DNA of 6,775 bases, from NCBI GenBank assembly GCA_017403205.1, contig JAFQOM010000063.1, positions 1 through 6,775 on the forward strand, given 5' to 3'. Position numbers and translations under genes: made by a program. This DNA comes from Clostridia bacterium. Lineage in GTDB: Bacteria; Bacillota_A; Clostridia; Christensenellales; UBA1242. The notes under the pieces were generated by a model. That model did no database searches. It had not been told where the DNA came from and worked only from the letters and a program-made list of their open reading frames with translations. Below, piece by piece: positions 6,022 through 6,775 of this stretch (positions are counted from its first letter, which is position 1; the number at the start of each line of letters is the position of its first letter).

Positions 6022-6074
6022 TCAAATGATTAAAAGTTTTTAATATTTTAATATTGATTTAACAAAGAGGAAAT

Positions 6075-6775
6075 ATGAAAGAAGTTTTAAAAATTTTAAA
6101 CAAATATAACAGTTTTGCGCTGTTTAGCCATATTAGTCCGGATGCTGATGCTTTAGGCTCTATGAACGCACTTAGATTAACACTTAAAAAGATGGGTAAA
6201 AAAGCTTTTGTTTTTTGTGATGGAAAAATCCCTCACAACATAGCTTTTTTAAAAGTTCCACTGGAAGAAAAATATAAAAAAATAGCAAAGTGTGATGTTT
6301 GTATAATGATTGATTGCAACTCATTAGATAGAATAGGTAAGTATGCAGAATATTTCGACAATGCAAAAATTAAAGTTAATATAGACCATCACCAATCCAT
6401 GAATTATAAATTTGATTATTCTTATTGTGACAGCACCTCACCATCAACAGCAGATTTGATGTATGAAATTATAAAAAATTTAGAGGTTACTATCAACTCT
6501 GACATTGCACTAAACTTGTACGCAGGTTTATCATCAGATACTGGTTGTTTTCAACACCCATCGACTAACAATATAAGTCATAAGCACGCCTATGAGCTTA
6601 TAAATTATAAGTTTGATTTGCAAGAAGCAAATTATAATATGTTTAAGTATAAACAAAAAAATTATTTGTATTTTTATAAATCAGTTTTAAGGAATACAAA
6701 ATCTTATTTAAATGAAAAAGTTTATATAACTTTTTTCAACTATAAAACTTATAAACGTTTTGAAAAGGTTTGTGA
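6075..6775 (+). CDS. nrnA: DHH-family phosphoesterase, NrnA-type nanoRNase/pAp phosphatase (3' partial)
   Basis: NrnA-type enzymes degrade very short RNA fragments and remove the 3' phosphate of pAp, with manganese in a DHH active site. The first 233 residues lie in the window and the frame runs off the right edge. Visible motifs are HISPDADALGS (19-29; motif I, with Ala where many have Gly), MIDCNS (motif II, Asp80), IDHH (motif III, Asp104-His105-His106) and GLSSDTGCFQHPST (motif IV, Asp155). The C-terminal DHHA1 domain with its glycine-rich substrate motif, expected in a protein of about 310-330 residues, is outside the window. GAGGAAAT precedes ATG 6075. Following rbfA is the usual Firmicute place for this gene. 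A related DHH phosphoesterase is possible, since the missing half helps decide specificity. Confidence 0.88.
   Translation, partial: MKEVLKILNKYNSFALFSHISPDADALGSMNALRLTLKKMGKKAFVFCDGKIPHNIAFLKVPLEEKYKKIAKCDVCIMIDCNSLDRIGKYAEYFDNAKIKVNIDHHQSMNYKFDYSYCDSTSPSTADLMYEIIKNLEVTINSDIALNLYAGLSSDTGCFQHPSTNNISHKHAYELINYKFDLQEANYNMFKYKQKNYLYFYKSVLRNTKSYLNEKVYITFFNYKTYKRFEKVC

Noticed and set aside
6022..6074. Tandem TTTTAATATT between rbfA and nrnA as promoter or terminator
   Set aside because: There is no matching -35 box, no G-C stem and no T run after a hairpin; it is probably plain AT-rich spacer.
6184..6366. Minus-strand frame of 60 codons
   Set aside because: It is antisense to nrnA, whose DHH motifs confirm the plus frame.

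Overview
The window comes from a very AT-rich bacterium, almost certainly a low-GC Firmicute (Bacillota), probably an uncultured clostridial or related gut-type lineage. The basis is the gene order rimP-nusA-rnpM-infB-rbfA-nrnA behind a DNA polymerase III-type exonuclease, Firmicute-type protein motifs, strong AAGGAG-like ribosome binding sites and about 30% GC. No species is claimed. Tryptophan is read from TGG and no in-frame TGA occurs, so the standard bacterial code fits.

Layout. Positions 1-106 are compositionally foreign: about 54% GC (about 62% in the first 60 bases), with a C/G-rich third-codon pattern and a frame that ends in TAA at 104-106. They abut AT-rich DNA abruptly. From about 108 to 683 lies the C-terminal part of a DEDDh 3'-5' exonuclease. 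Its frame has no convincing start and is open back into the junction, so the gene looks cut at its 5' side. A beta-clamp-binding-like pentapeptide, QANLF, sits just ahead of the exonuclease domain. Positions 684-938 are non-coding and carry a weak terminator-like hairpin, a near-palindrome, a good sigma-A-type promoter and a strong GCAA-capped leader hairpin. From 939 on, six same-strand genes separated by 14-53 bases make one apparent operon: rimP (ribosome maturation), nusA (transcription elongation/termination), rnpM (YlxR, RNase P modulator family), infB (translation initiation factor IF2), rbfA (30S maturation) and the 5' part of nrnA (DHH-family nanoRNase/pAp phosphatase), which runs off the right edge.

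How the genes work together. This is the conserved transcription-translation coupling operon: factors for 30S assembly (RimP, RbfA), for RNA polymerase pausing and termination (NusA), for tRNA processing (RnpM), for translation initiation (IF2) and for clearing short RNA fragments (NrnA). The single good promoter and leader hairpin before rimP suggest co-expression from about position 850.

Unusual points: the L7Ae-like gene ylxQ, usually between rnpM and infB, is absent; IF2 carries an Asn/Gln-rich, aromatic/Arg-patterned low-complexity segment of about 90 residues and a TKID instead of NKID G4 motif; the upstream exonuclease may be the C-terminal proofreading domain of a larger polymerase subunit; and the left edge looks like an assembly chimera or a recent junction. 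The rest is ordinary housekeeping sequence, and I see no defence system, mobile element or CRISPR array.
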